Part shown: one piece after another, positions 36,498-46,500 of the stretch
Position numbering within the stretch: position 1 is the first letter of the stretch
Layout of the letters: every line of letters starts with the position of its first letter
From: AV40 sp038230255
GTDB lineage: Bacteria > Verrucomicrobiota > Verrucomicrobiia > Chthoniobacterales > UBA10450
Direction of reading: 5' to 3'
NCBI GenBank assembly: GCA_038230255.1
Contig: JBBRNP010000006.1
Location: 141,743 to 205,742, forward strand
Length of the DNA stretch: 64,000 bases
Position numbers and translations under genes: made by a program
The notes under the pieces: model-generated
What the model saw: only the letters and a program-made list of their open reading frames with translations
The model's database searches: none
What the model was told of the DNA's origin: nothing

Positions 36498-37925
36498 TCA
36501 TTCGTGATCTTCATGGTTAACCGGTCGCGGTTTGGCCAGGAACTTGTCGACTTCATCGTTGTAGGTTTCGAACGGGTCGCCCATGACGAGGAAATCGCGG
36601 CTGTCGTGCGCGATCGAGTCCCAGTTGATGACGTAGGGCTGATGTCGATCTTGAAAATAGGCGACGGCGCGGGCGCGGCCTGACGCGCGTGTGTTCGCGG
36701 GCGGAACGCGAATCGCGCTCGCCGGTTGGAAACTATTGTTCCATTCCGCTACGCGTTTTCCGGGCGTGACGCTGAAAAACAAACCCCGCGCCGGATCGAT
36801 GTTGTGATATTCGAGATCCAAACTTTGCAGCCAGGGATCGTCCCAGCCGATTTTTTCCGACTCCATGAAAGCCTTGAGCAACCATTCCTTCGTGATCCAA
36901 TCAACGCCGCCAATCAACGCCTGCGGATTTTGGTGGATTGATTCGAGAACAAAACTCCAGGTCTCGAGCAACCAATCGGTCTCGGGATCTTTGCCGCGCA
37001 AATGTCGCTGCGCGAGATCGTGGAACTGCCATTGCACCTCGAGCGCGCCGATGGTCTTGCCGTTCTCAAGATCGACAATCCACTTCCGGGTGGTGTCGCG
37101 CGATATGTCGCGTGTGCTGCGGACGGCGTCGTTGAGAACAAGATTGCGCGGCAACTGCCGCTGCTCGAGCAACGAGAGCACGGCCGCGGTGGTGCCGATC
37201 TTCAACGCGTTGGCGAACGGGCTCATGTTCGAATCGCCGATGAGTAAATGGAGCCGCCGATATTTGCGATAATCGGCCAGCGGTTCGTCGCGCGCGTTGA
37301 TAATAGCGCGGTTGAACTGCACCCACTGGTAAATGTCGTTGACGATGTGGTCGGCGCGCTGGCTGAGCTGAAACGCGACCGGCGTTTCCGCTTGCGGCGG
37401 CTCAAAATCGAACGCTAGCGGATTGGCCTGCCCCACCCTGCCGGCGCCGGTGAAAATTTGTCGGGTCGCAAGAAACGTGAGCAATGTCCCGAGAACCGAA
37501 GGCGTGAACTGCGCCTCGCGTTTCATCAAATAATTTTCGTGGCAACCAAATGTCGCGCCGGTGTGATGATCGACGTTGTTCTTGATGAACGCGACGCGGT
37601 CGCCCGCTTCCAGCGCGGCCAGCGATGACCTCAGTAATTCGTCACCGGCCATTTCGTAAGTGACGAGATCGTGGAGGTGCAAACATTCGGGCGAAGCGTA
37701 TTCGATGTGGCCCATGTCGAGATAAAGCCGGCCGCCATTGAGCAGAAAGCCGCCGTTGCCAGGCGGTTCTTCGTAATCGCGATAGTGCAGATCGATCGTG
37801 CCGGCGCGCGCCTTGTTGAAGAGATAATTCTTCACCTTGGCCGGCCAAACTTCCGAATTGCAGCGCAACTCTTCCGGGCTCATCAAACAGCCGTATTCGG
37901 TCTCGATTCCGACGATCCGGTCCAT
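36498..37925 (-). CDS. PafA/Dop-superfamily carboxylate-amine ligase or deamidase (Pup/UBact type)
   Basis: 475 aa. The N-terminus VGIETEYGCLMSPEE has the IETE(F/Y)G metal-binding glutamates. GGRLYLDMGHIEYASPEC, KNNVDHHTGATFGCHENYL, GAGRVG, FQLSQRADHI and NARDEP...KYRRLHLLIGDSNM follow in family order. The GAGRVG and SQRAD pieces are shared by Dop and PafA, so ligase versus depupylase is not settled here. In other Gram-negatives (Nitrospirae, Verrucomicrobia and others) a homologue works with the ubiquitin-like UBact. No Pup/UBact gene, proteasome or Mpa gene is seen within about 12 kb on either side. Confidence 0.85.
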   Translation of the reverse strand: MDRIVGIETEYGCLMSPEELRCNSEVWPAKVKNYLFNKARAGTIDLHYRDYEEPPGNGGFLLNGGRLYLDMGHIEYASPECLHLHDLVTYEMAGDELLRSSLAALEAGDRVAFIKNNVDHHTGATFGCHENYLMKREAQFTPSVLGTLLTFLATRQIFTGAGRVGQANPLAFDFEPPQAETPVAFQLSQRADHIVNDIYQWVQFNRAIINARDEPLADYRKYRRLHLLIGDSNMSPFANALKIGTTAAVLSLLEQRQLPRNLVLNDAVRSTRDISRDTTRKWIVDLENGKTIGALEVQWQFHDLAQRHLRGKDPETDWLLETWSFVLESIHQNPQALIGGVDWITKEWLLKAFMESEKIGWDDPWLQSLDLEYHNIDPARGLFFSVTPGKRVAEWNNSFQPASAIRVPPANTRASGRARAVAYFQDRHQPYVINWDSIAHDSRDFLVMGDPFETYNDEVDKFLAKPRPVNHEDHE

Positions 37926-38028
37926 CGGCTAACGATTTAACCATCGAATCGCCAAATCTCTAAATCTTTTCGCACGCATCCGCTGCTGTCTGGAGCAGCT
38001 GGCATGGCGTTGGCTTTTCCCCGACCCT

Positions 38029-39339
38029 GTGAGTGACATTTATCCCCAACCGGGAATCACACCGCGCTCCGGCCATTTTCTTTACTTCTCGCCCACGATT
38101 CTAGTGCTGGCCGCCGCTCTAGTTGCCACGGCACTCAAGATCTACTGCGCTGCAACGACGTTCGGGTCGTGCGATGTAATAATCCATGCTCGCTTCGGGC
38201 AGATCATCGACGCTGCGGGGATCGATTATATGTATCGGGCGGACCGTCATTTCAATCATCCACCCTTAACCGGAGAGTTCTTTGGCCTGCTCTACCAATT
38301 CTCGTCCTATATTACGCCTCCTGCGCCTGGCACTATCCCGCGTTCATTCCCATTCCTTCTCAGATTTCCGTCCATACTCGCTGATTTTTTTTCTGTGCTG
38401 ATCCTGTTGAGGTTGCGCCAAAAAACAGGAAGCCCGCCGGTCTGGTCGCTCGTGTTGTTCGCGCTAAGTCCTGTTGCGTTTATGGTCAGCGGTTTTCACG
38501 GCAACGTCGATCCGATCATGGTTTGTGTCTTGTTGATCGCAGCCTATTGCTGCGTTGAAGAGCATACTTTGTTAAGCGGGATCTTTCTGGCCCTCGCTTG
38601 TTCCATCAAAATCATTCCACTCTTTTTAACGCCGGTCTTTTTCTTCTTCTGGCTGCACCGCGGCAAAAAACCGGCGCTACAGTTCACCATCGCCTTCGTG
38701 GCTTCTTGTCTCGCCGGCTGGTCAGGCGCGTTGGTCGATTCTCCCACTTATTTTTTAAAGAACGTTCTCGGCTACAGCAGTTACGGCGGAACCTGGGGAA
38801 TAACGTATTGGTGCGTGTTCCTTTTCAAGGCGTTCCACATGGACCTCAGTCCGAAATCGTTGGATCGCCTTCATCCGTTGCTCGTCGCACTTAAGGCGCT
38901 GATCATAGTTTTGGTGATTGCTCTGGCGTGGTGGCGACGGAAACAATCGGGACCGGGATTTGTTGCGACAATCGGTTTGGCCTGGACGTGTTTTGTGATT
39001 TTTGCGCCCGGTTTTATTCCTTACTATTTGATTTGGATGGCGCCGTTCGTCCTCCTTTACTCGCCTACTTGGTACGCAGTCCTGACGGCTGCGAGCAGCG
39101 TCTATCTATTCGCCTACTACAATATGATGTCGCACGGTCTGCCGTGGAACGCCTCCGATCCATCCGTGCCTCCTGCCTGGAATGACTGGGGCGTCATTCC
39201 CTGGCTTGTCGCCGTTGCCTTCGGCGTTGCAGCGCTAACATTCGGCCGTCAAGGAAATGCCCTGAGCAATCTCCGCCAGACGCCAAACCTCGCCCTAAGC
39301 AGGCTTGAATACGAACTTGGCGCGCGGATGTCCCCCTAA
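38029..39339 (+). CDS. GT-C-fold membrane glycosyltransferase (GT87/DUF2029-like)
   Basis: 436 aa starting at GTG, with about ten membrane segments. The first loop carries ADRHFNHPPLTGEFFGLLY, with the acidic/aromatic pattern of polyprenyl-phosphate-sugar glycosyltransferases. HGNVDPIMVCVLLIAAY and GYSSYGGTWGITYW are typical of GT-C enzymes such as mannosyltransferases. It is divergent from the PafA/Dop gene. The donor is unknown. Confidence 0.75.
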   Translation: MSDIYPQPGITPRSGHFLYFSPTILVLAAALVATALKIYCAATTFGSCDVIIHARFGQIIDAAGIDYMYRADRHFNHPPLTGEFFGLLYQFSSYITPPAPGTIPRSFPFLLRFPSILADFFSVLILLRLRQKTGSPPVWSLVLFALSPVAFMVSGFHGNVDPIMVCVLLIAAYCCVEEHTLLSGIFLALACSIKIIPLFLTPVFFFFWLHRGKKPALQFTIAFVASCLAGWSGALVDSPTYFLKNVLGYSSYGGTWGITYWCVFLFKAFHMDLSPKSLDRLHPLLVALKALIIVLVIALAWWRRKQSGPGFVATIGLAWTCFVIFAPGFIPYYLIWMAPFVLLYSPTWYAVLTAASSVYLFAYYNMMSHGLPWNASDPSVPPAWNDWGVIPWLVAVAFGVAALTFGRQGNALSNLRQTPNLALSRLEYELGARMSP

Positions 39340-39406
39340 CCGGCTTTTAATCGCCCCGAGAGCTCAGGCTTGAAACTTGCGTAAAAAGAGCACAGACTCG
39401 CGCCGG

Positions 39407-39862
39407 ATGAGGGAGTTAGGCCTGCGTAGTCCGTCCGTGAAAGTCGGCGGCATTGTTTATTTTGGGCGACTGCTGGACAAAATTCGACAGCACACTAAAG
39501 GGCAACTGCCCTCCGATTATCAGGCCAACCTCGGCCGCGGGTTCGACTCGAGCTGCACTAAATTTCTTCGGATCGATTACAACCGGCTGATGGACCGGGT
39601 GAAAGAAGGCGGCAGCGACGAAGAAATTCTACAGTGGTGTTTCGGCAACGGTTACCGTCCGTCCGACGATGAGGTTTATGTCTGGAATGAATTCATGCGC
39701 AAGCGCGGCTGGAACGACGAGCTTTCCGAGATTCTGAAACGCCGAAAGAAAGAAGCCGGCATGGCCGGTCGCTCCGAGATCCAAACGATGTTCACTTTCA
39801 TCGATGCGGATGAAGGCCGTCTGCTGGTAGGAAATCAAAAACTTCAACCAGCGCCAGACTAA
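39407..39862 (+). CDS. DUF5069 protein
   Basis: 151 aa from the ATG giving MRELGLRSPSVKV; a TTG is open ten codons earlier. Family features: GGIVYFGRLLDKIRQHTKGQL at the start, FDSSCTKFLRIDYNRL and DEEILQWCFGNGYRPSDDEV. No function is known for this family, which is common in Verrucomicrobia and Planctomycetes (as I recall). It follows the GT-C gene after 67 bases on the same strand. Confidence 0.78.
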   Translation: MRELGLRSPSVKVGGIVYFGRLLDKIRQHTKGQLPSDYQANLGRGFDSSCTKFLRIDYNRLMDRVKEGGSDEEILQWCFGNGYRPSDDEVYVWNEFMRKRGWNDELSEILKRRKKEAGMAGRSEIQTMFTFIDADEGRLLVGNQKLQPAPD

Positions 39863-39919
39863 GAAAAGTGACCGGTGACGAGTGATAAGTGACCAGCAGC
39901 TCGTCGAGCAGATGAAGAA

Positions 39920-40081
39920 TCAGGGCGTTGGCACGGGGACTGGAATGACGATCTTATTGGGCGGCGGCGGCGGTCGCATCCGGTAGTCGATAAATTTCCA
40001 GACTCCGAAGACGATTAGAATTACCAGCGCGCTGGCGATCCAAAACCGAAGGGTGCCGCCGCTTGGCTGGTCACTCGTCAC
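39920..40081 (-). CDS. small single-pass membrane protein
   Basis: 53 aa, starting at a GTG in the repeat GTGACGAGTGACCAG and ending TGA. It has a basic/serine-rich N-terminus, a membrane segment FWIASALVILIVFGVWKFI (residues about 13-31) and a proline-rich tail RPPPPPNKIVIPVPVPTP. The low stop density, strong hydrophobic core and proline tail look real, but the start lies in low-complexity repeat sequence, and no homologue is recognised. A small periplasmic-facing proline-rich anchor protein is the best description. Confidence 0.5.
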   Translation of the reverse strand: MTSDQPSGGTLRFWIASALVILIVFGVWKFIDYRMRPPPPPNKIVIPVPVPTP

Positions 40082-40099
40082 TGGTCACTCGTCACTGCT

Positions 40100-40384
40100 T
40101 TATTCGGAGAGCGTATCGATTCGCTCAGCCAGCGCGAAGTCGAGCTCAGTCAGGCCGCCCTTGCTATGGGTCGAAAGCAGCAGCCGCACCTTGTTGTAGC
40201 GAATGTCGATGTCGGGATGATGCTCTTCTTCCTCGGCCACTTCCGAGACTGCGTTCACAAAATCGATGGCATCGGTAAAATCGTCGAACTCGAAAGTGCG
40301 TTCGATGTGCTTCTTCTCCAATTCCCATTCCGGAATTTTTTTCAGGCGCTCCTTCAGCTCGGGCGCTTTCATCAAGTCGGCCAT
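40100..40384 (-). CDS. 4a-hydroxytetrahydrobiopterin dehydratase (pterin-4a-carbinolamine dehydratase)
   Basis: 94 aa from the ATG giving MADLMKAPELKERL; the frame is open much further upstream but the rest is not family-like. It has the PCD core EFDDFTDAIDFVNAVSEVAE and the active-site HH of EEEEHHPDIDIRYNKVRLLL. The reaction recycles pterin cofactors for aromatic hydroxylases, or the protein may be a dimerisation cofactor. The neighbouring glycosyltransferase-like gene is upstream on the same strand, after 55 bases. Confidence 0.9.
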   Translation of the reverse strand: MADLMKAPELKERLKKIPEWELEKKHIERTFEFDDFTDAIDFVNAVSEVAEEEEHHPDIDIRYNKVRLLLSTHSKGGLTELDFALAERIDTLSE

Positions 40385-40439
40385 AACGGGACAACGAGTA
40401 ACACCCGAAAATCGTTTTGCAACGCCAAAACGAGCGAGA

Positions 40440-41582
40440 TTAAAGGCCGAGGATTTTGCGCAGATTTTTCGCCGAATCGAAGACTTCGACCGCGCAGTCG
40501 CGCGCCTCGCGAGATCGCCGCGGCCAGTGCGCCAGCAGGTCTTCGATTGCAGCGACCGCGGCATCCAAATTCCCGACGAAATGAAAGCCGTTCACTTGGG
40601 GGAGATACTTTCCCGCACCGCTGTCCTCGGTAATAACGGGTCGCCCGGTCGCCAGAAAAGCCGCCGCCCGATCGCTCAACCAGCCGGTTTTCCAACTCAC
40701 ATCGACCCCTTTGATCGCGGTGAATTCACCCAATACGTTCGCCAGATAACGACGATACTTTGCCGGCGTCCGCGCGACGCGATGCGGGTCGACGATGTGC
40801 CAGCCGCGTTTTCGCAATCGTTCACGCTCCGGATCGTCAGGATTCATGAACATCGCCAGTTCAAATTTCGCGTTCGGCACACGCCTTGGCAGGTCGAGGT
40901 ATTGTTCGAACGCGTACTTCTTGGAAAGATCGGGAAACTCGCCGTTTATCTCCACTGCCCCACCCCAATACCATTGGCCGATCGTTGTGAACTTCGGCAA
41001 GCGCGGACGCGGCTGAGGCCGATACAGTTTGGTATCGACCAGCGGATAAAATGTTTTCCAATTTAAAGAACCTTTGGGCAGGCGGCAGTCAGCGCTGTTG
41101 ACGTTTAGTCCGATCGTCCAAAACTCATGATGGGTCGACTGGCCCATCTCCATCTGCGTCATCCAGTAAATAATTTCGCTCGGATCGAGGTCGCAGAAAA
41201 TGCGGCGCTCGAATTTCAGAAGCAGCGGCGGATGAATTGAATAACTGAGATTGAGAATTGTGTTCGGGCCGGCCAGGCGATCGAGCAGCTCGCGCTTTGA
41301 AATTCCGATGCATTGAAGTGCGTCGAGATCGTGGGCGCTATCGGGCGTTTTATGATAAAGGAGGCAATATCGCCCGCCGAGTCCGTGGGCGCGGAGCTGG
41401 CGCTGGAAGTTGTCGATCTTGCGTTGATCGTCGGGAAAGTTTCCTTCGCTCGGTAAATGTTCCAGCCAGATCGCATCGAGATTTAATCGGCCCAGACCGA
41501 GCATCCATTGCAGCGGCACCGAAAAATTGCCGCCACCGTGGAGATACTTCGCCGCGAATCCACCGCCGAGAAAGACCGTCAC
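40440..41582 (-). CDS. glycosyltransferase-like protein (GT-B type), copy 2
   Basis: About 380 aa from the GTG giving VTVFLGGGFAAKYLH; the frame is open 8 codons upstream into repeat sequence. It is a paralogue of the gene at 28290: shared GWLSDRAAAFLATGRPVITEDSG motif near the C-terminus and a similar N-terminal glycine-rich start. Both genes have the TTGGACGTT repeat unit just before their starts. Substrate unknown. Confidence 0.72.
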   Translation of the reverse strand: MTVFLGGGFAAKYLHGGGNFSVPLQWMLGLGRLNLDAIWLEHLPSEGNFPDDQRKIDNFQRQLRAHGLGGRYCLLYHKTPDSAHDLDALQCIGISKRELLDRLAGPNTILNLSYSIHPPLLLKFERRIFCDLDPSEIIYWMTQMEMGQSTHHEFWTIGLNVNSADCRLPKGSLNWKTFYPLVDTKLYRPQPRPRLPKFTTIGQWYWGGAVEINGEFPDLSKKYAFEQYLDLPRRVPNAKFELAMFMNPDDPERERLRKRGWHIVDPHRVARTPAKYRRYLANVLGEFTAIKGVDVSWKTGWLSDRAAAFLATGRPVITEDSGAGKYLPQVNGFHFVGNLDAAVAAIEDLLAHWPRRSREARDCAVEVFDSAKNLRKILGL

Positions 41583-41685
41583 CCGGAGAAGAAGCAGAAG
41601 AAACACCCAACGTCCAATGCCAAACAGCGAATGACGAATTCAGATGCGAGGCTAATGTATGCGAGCCGAAGTAAACTCGAAGACG

Positions 41686-42699
41686 CTAGTAGCGCTCGGC
41701 GGCGAAAACGGATTCCGGATCGGAACCGGAAACTTTGCCGACTGCAATCCAGCCAACGCGGCTGACCAGGGAGCCGATTAAAAATGAAATCGCTGCGAAT
41801 GGAACGAGGCCGAACAGACGTAGAACGATCGCCAGCGGACCGTTCAAGATCTCGCCAATCCGAATCAGCCAGCCCGTGCCATGTTGGTGGATCGCGCGAT
41901 CGGCGGCACCGTGTTTATCGAAACTGAGCCAGATCAGAAGCGCAGACTCAACGCCGGCGGCGTAAAATCCGAGAACGTTGAGCGCGGGAATTCGGTGCCC
42001 GAGCAATTCCAACAAGGCCGCGGCCGATCCCAGTCCCGCCGTTCCAAAATGGATCGGCAGCAGGGTGCGATGCAAAAACCACGCGGGGATTGCGGTCGCC
42101 CCAATCAACACGCCCGTATAAGTCGCGAGCAAAGTTCCAAAGATCGCCGAGCCAAAAATTAAGACACCGGCGGCGACGCGCAGGAGTTGATCGAGCGTGC
42201 CAGGAAAAATCTGGCGAGCGTGCAGTTCGAGCGCGATCAAACCTGGAACAACACAAGCGCCGAAAGCGCTCAGAATCCAGGCGCCCATTGACATGGCTGA
42301 TCGATGTTTAAAAACGCGCAGCATATTCAGGAAAAGCCGGGGGCGGCCGAGATCCATGATCAACAGAATCGGTGAAAGGACCGCTCCGGCGCCGGCCGCG
42401 ATCCACATGGCTGCGTGGGCAACTCCGACATTCGTCGCGAGCGAAGGATCGACATGGTGAAAGATAAGGGCGCCGCTTGCGATCACCGCTGACATTCCAG
42501 CCATCCCACCGAAGAAAAAGTAGAGGGGAACTTGCCACGTCCACACTGGCGGTTTGACCACGGGCTGGCCGTAGTAACCCGGTTTGCGCGGAATCGGTCC
42601 GCCCGCAACATCGACACCTTTGCCCGGGACGACGCCATCCTTCCACGCTTGCTCGCGCAACTCTTCGAGCCGCTTTTCCGATGGCGAATTCGTTGTCAT
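41686..42699 (-). CDS. formate dehydrogenase membrane subunit, NrfD/PsrC family
   Basis: 337 aa from the ATG giving MTTNSPSEKRLEELR, overlapping the beta stop as ATGA. Eight to nine membrane segments; family features PVWTWQVPLYFFFGGMAGM and LMDLGRPRLFLNMLRVFK. NrfD proteins pass electrons from the Fe-S subunit to quinone. In this operon it replaces the usual cytochrome b gamma subunit, as in other FDH-NrfD complexes. Confidence 0.88.
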   Translation of the reverse strand: MTTNSPSEKRLEELREQAWKDGVVPGKGVDVAGGPIPRKPGYYGQPVVKPPVWTWQVPLYFFFGGMAGMSAVIASGALIFHHVDPSLATNVGVAHAAMWIAAGAGAVLSPILLIMDLGRPRLFLNMLRVFKHRSAMSMGAWILSAFGACVVPGLIALELHARQIFPGTLDQLLRVAAGVLIFGSAIFGTLLATYTGVLIGATAIPAWFLHRTLLPIHFGTAGLGSAAALLELLGHRIPALNVLGFYAAGVESALLIWLSFDKHGAADRAIHQHGTGWLIRIGEILNGPLAIVLRLFGLVPFAAISFLIGSLVSRVGWIAVGKVSGSDPESVFAAERY

Positions 42700-43556
42700 G
42701 AAAAAAAAGCGAAGGCCACTAGCGTTGCGATGATCGATGCGATCGCGGTCGCGAACGCCGAGGTCCATGCCGATTTCAAATAGATCGTTGGAATCTGCGG
42801 CTTGGGTGGAAGTCCGTAAGCTTCGGGTTCACCGAGAATCAAAAAAAACGCGTGGATGCCGCGGACAGAAGTTTCCGTCGGATCGTAAAGTTGTGCGTCG
42901 CTGTAACCACTTTGTTGTAATTGCTGAACGCGCTCCGCTCCGCGCGCGCGAAGATCATCCAATCGGCCGAACACGATCGATTCGGTCGGACAAACTTTGG
43001 CGCAGGCCGGGACGAGTCCGCTCTTCTGTCGATCGTAACAAAACGTGCACTTGAACGCGCCGCCGGCATCGTGAAGCGGTTCAGGCCGGCGATCGATCAC
43101 CCCGAACGGACACGACACAACGCAATAGCCGCAGCCGTTACAAACATCGTTCTGAACCAACACCGAGCCCACTTCAGTGCGCACGATCGATCCAGTCGGA
43201 CACGCTTCAAGACAGCCTGCCTCTTCGCAATGCTTACAAACGTCGGACAAGAAGACCCACCGGAATGGGTCCTGGTCTAACGACATCGGGCCCGCGACTT
43301 GATTTCCTTTTGCTCGGTCTTGTTCCAAGAACATCACATGTCGCCAGGTCGACGCACCGAGATGGCCGGTGTTGTCGTAGGAATTGCCCGACCAGGTGAA
43401 TCCGTCATCCGGCACCTGGTTCCATTCTTTGCACGCGACCTCACAGGCCTTGCAGCCGATGCAAACACTCGGGTCAGTAAAAAACCCGACTTCGACGCGA
43501 TCCTGCACGTAGGAATGCTTCCGCTGGTTCGTGCTTTGGATTCCTTCGCCGATCAT
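42696..43556 (-). CDS. formate dehydrogenase iron-sulfur subunit
   Basis: 286 aa from the ATG in an ATGA overlap with the alpha gene. Four ferredoxin-type [4Fe-4S] motifs: CIGCKACEVACKEW, CKHCEEAGCLEACPTGS, CNGCGYCVVSCPFG and CTFCYDRQKS...CAKVCPTES. A C-terminal membrane segment (WTSAFATAIASIIATLVAFAF) anchors it. It wires electrons from the molybdenum subunit to the NrfD subunit. The longer open frame reported by simple searches (from 43679) is an artefact of the overlap. Confidence 0.92.
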   Translation of the reverse strand: MIGEGIQSTNQRKHSYVQDRVEVGFFTDPSVCIGCKACEVACKEWNQVPDDGFTWSGNSYDNTGHLGASTWRHVMFLEQDRAKGNQVAGPMSLDQDPFRWVFLSDVCKHCEEAGCLEACPTGSIVRTEVGSVLVQNDVCNGCGYCVVSCPFGVIDRRPEPLHDAGGAFKCTFCYDRQKSGLVPACAKVCPTESIVFGRLDDLRARGAERVQQLQQSGYSDAQLYDPTETSVRGIHAFFLILGEPEAYGLPPKPQIPTIYLKSAWTSAFATAIASIIATLVAFAFFS

Positions 43557-46500
43557 CGCCTGTCGACCTTTCCGTGTTCGCCGTGGCCACCGGCTTCCGG
43601 GCCTGAGGATGCGCCGGGCGGCGGTTGTTCCGGATGCAAATTTGGCGGGCCATCCGTCGGCACATATTTTTTGAGCCACTCTTTAAATGCCGGCCCGCGC
43701 GGCAATCGGCCCGGGACAATGTTACAAGCTAGCGCCTTGGCTTCCATGATCGTGACGTTCGGTTCTCCCGAAATCGGAAGTAAATCGTTAGTGGAGCCGC
43801 CCTTGACCGGCCCGGCCGAACCAAAATGAAATGGCATCGCAATTTGGTGCACAGTTTTTCCGTTGAGATGCATCGGCCGAATGCGGCGACTAACGAGCGC
43901 GCGCGCTTCGATCGCTCCGCGCAAACTGACGATCGAAATGTAATCGCCGTTGTCGATCTTTAGCACGACCGCCAGCTCGGGCGACATTTCAGCGAACAAC
44001 TCCGGTTGCAATTCCGCGAGGTGACTGAGAAAGCGCGACATGCCGCCGGCGGTGTGGTGCTCGGTCAGTCGATAAGTCGTGAGAACAAATGGAAATCTTG
44101 TATCGCCCGGCGGAGCGAACCGATTTTCCTGACGGGTAAACCAATTGACCACCGGGTTCGTGTCGCGCGAGTAAAGCGCGTTATGCACCGGTGACTCGAG
44201 CGGTTCGTAATGCGTCGGCATCGGTCCGTCCTGCAAACCTTCCGGCACATGCAGCCAGCCAAGTCCGTCTTCGTGCAACATGAACGGGGCGTCACCCGGG
44301 ATCCCAGCGAGTCCGGTTTCGTTTCCAGTTGGGCGAAACTCGGGCGACTTTTCGAGCGGGAAATCCGGGACATCGATACCGGTCCACTTGCCTTGCCCCT
44401 CGTCCCACCAGACCAGTTTCTTGCGCTCGCTCCATGGCTCACCGGTCGGTTTGGCGCTGGCTCTATTATATATAATACGGCGATCGGCCGGCCAGACGAA
44501 CCCCCAACCATGCCCTAGATAATCTTTCGAATTACGCGTATTTGCCTTGTTAACCCCGTCAGGACCAAGGACACCGGAGTAAATCCATCCCCCGCTCGCA
44601 GTCGAACCGTCGGCTTTCAGCTTACCAAACCCATCGACTTGCGGACCATGATGCGGATTACCGTCGCGATCGAGCCCGAAGACCACTCCATCTGCGTCCG
44701 GCTGCGGACTTGCGGACCAACCGTTGATCTCCGCCAGCACCGATTCCATGTGCGGCTCGCCGTGCTCATCTTCCGGATACCACCAATCGAGCGCGCGCAA
44801 CGGCTCATCGAGCGGATCGTTCGATTGCTTCGCCTTTCCGATCAAACGCAAAGCGAGTTGATGCATGAACCAACCTTCCGACCGCGCATCACCCGGTGGA
44901 TTGACTGCCTTCTGCCGCCATTGCAACATGCGTTGCGTTTGAGTAAAGGCGCCCTCCTTCTCCGCGTGACCTGCCGCCGGGAAAAGAAAAACCTCCGTCT
45001 CGATTTCCTCCGCCTTCAATTCACCGCGCTCAACTTCCGGCGAGTCGCGCCAAAATGTGGCGGACTCGATCTCGACCATCTCGCGCACGACCAGCCATTT
45101 TAATTTCGAGAGCGACGTCCGCTGAAACCGCGAGTTGGCGGCCGCGACCGCTGGATTCTGCCCCATCATAAACATGCCTTCCATTTTTCCGTCGGCCATG
45201 TCGTAGAGATATTCGAAGAACGAATGGTTCCCCGTGATCTTCGGGACCCAGTTGTATCCGAAGTCGTTTTCGGGTATGGCGTTCTTGCCGTAGTAAGCCT
45301 TCAGCAGACTGATGAAGTATTTCGGAAAATCATTCCAAAGACCGGTCGGCTTGGTTTGATGCGCGAGGTAATCGCGAAGTGTCTCTTCGCTGCCATCTCC
45401 GCGCGGCATCGGTAGATAGCCGGGCAAAATATCGTAGAGCGTTGGAATGTCGGTCGAGCCTTGGATCGAGGCATGACCGCGCAGCGCGAGAATCCCCCCA
45501 CCCGGCCGGCCGATGTTGCCGAGCAACAGTTGCAAAATCGAGGCGGCGCGAATGATTTGAACGCCTTTGGAATGTTGCGTCCAGCCGAGCGCATAACAAA
45601 TGGCTGCGGTCTTCTCCGGCCCTGACGCCCCGACGAGCGCATCCGCAACTTTGTGAAAGAGCACCGGCGAAATCCCGCAAATTTTCTCCACCATCTCTGG
45701 CGTGTAACGAGCAAAGTGGCGGCGCAAGGTTTGGAAAACGCAGCGCGGATTTTGCAAGGTTAGATCGCGTTCCGGAAAACTCAGGCCGCCATCCCCGTCG
45801 TAGGCCCAACTTGTCTTGTCGTAGACGCGTTGCTTTTCATTCCAGCCGGAGAAAAATCCGGTCGCGCCTTCATCGGTATCGCGAAAATCTTCGCGCAGGA
45901 TGCAGGAGGCATTCGTGAAGTGGACGACGTAATCGCGGAAGAAAAGATTGTTCTCGATAATGTGCCGAACGAGACCGCCGAGGAACGCGATGTCGCCGCC
46001 GGCGCGAATCGGCACCCAGATGTCGGCCAGCGCGCTCGTGCGTGAAAATCTTGGATCGACATGAATGATGGTGGCGCCGCGCTCTTTCGCTTTCATGACC
46101 CAGCGGAAACCGACCGGGTGCGCCTCCGCCATCGACGAGCCTTCGATTAAAATGCAATCGGCATTGGCGAGATCTTGTTGCGCAGTCGTAGCTCCGCCCC
46201 GGCCAAAGCTGGTGCCCAGACCGGGCACCGTGCTGCTATGTCATATCCGCGCCTGGTTGGATATGCACACCATCCCCAGGCCAAGAGTGAATAGTTTTCG
46301 GATGAGATAATTTTCTTCGTTATCGAGCGTGGCGCCGCCGAGATGGCAGATCGCCGTTGTGTGATTGATCGTGTGTCCGTTCTGCTTGTGCACGAACGTG
46401 CGCTTGCGCGATTCCCAAACACGCTCCGCCACCATGTCCATCGCGCGCTCGAGCGGAATTTCCTGCCATTCTTTCGCGCGCGGCGCGCGATATTTCATTT

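Noticed and set aside
46226..46228. GTG start of a separate 891-aa protein after the UGA
   Set aside because: The frame before the stop is the same enzyme, the residues around the UGA match a Sec site, and a SECIS hairpin follows. One selenoprotein is the simpler reading.
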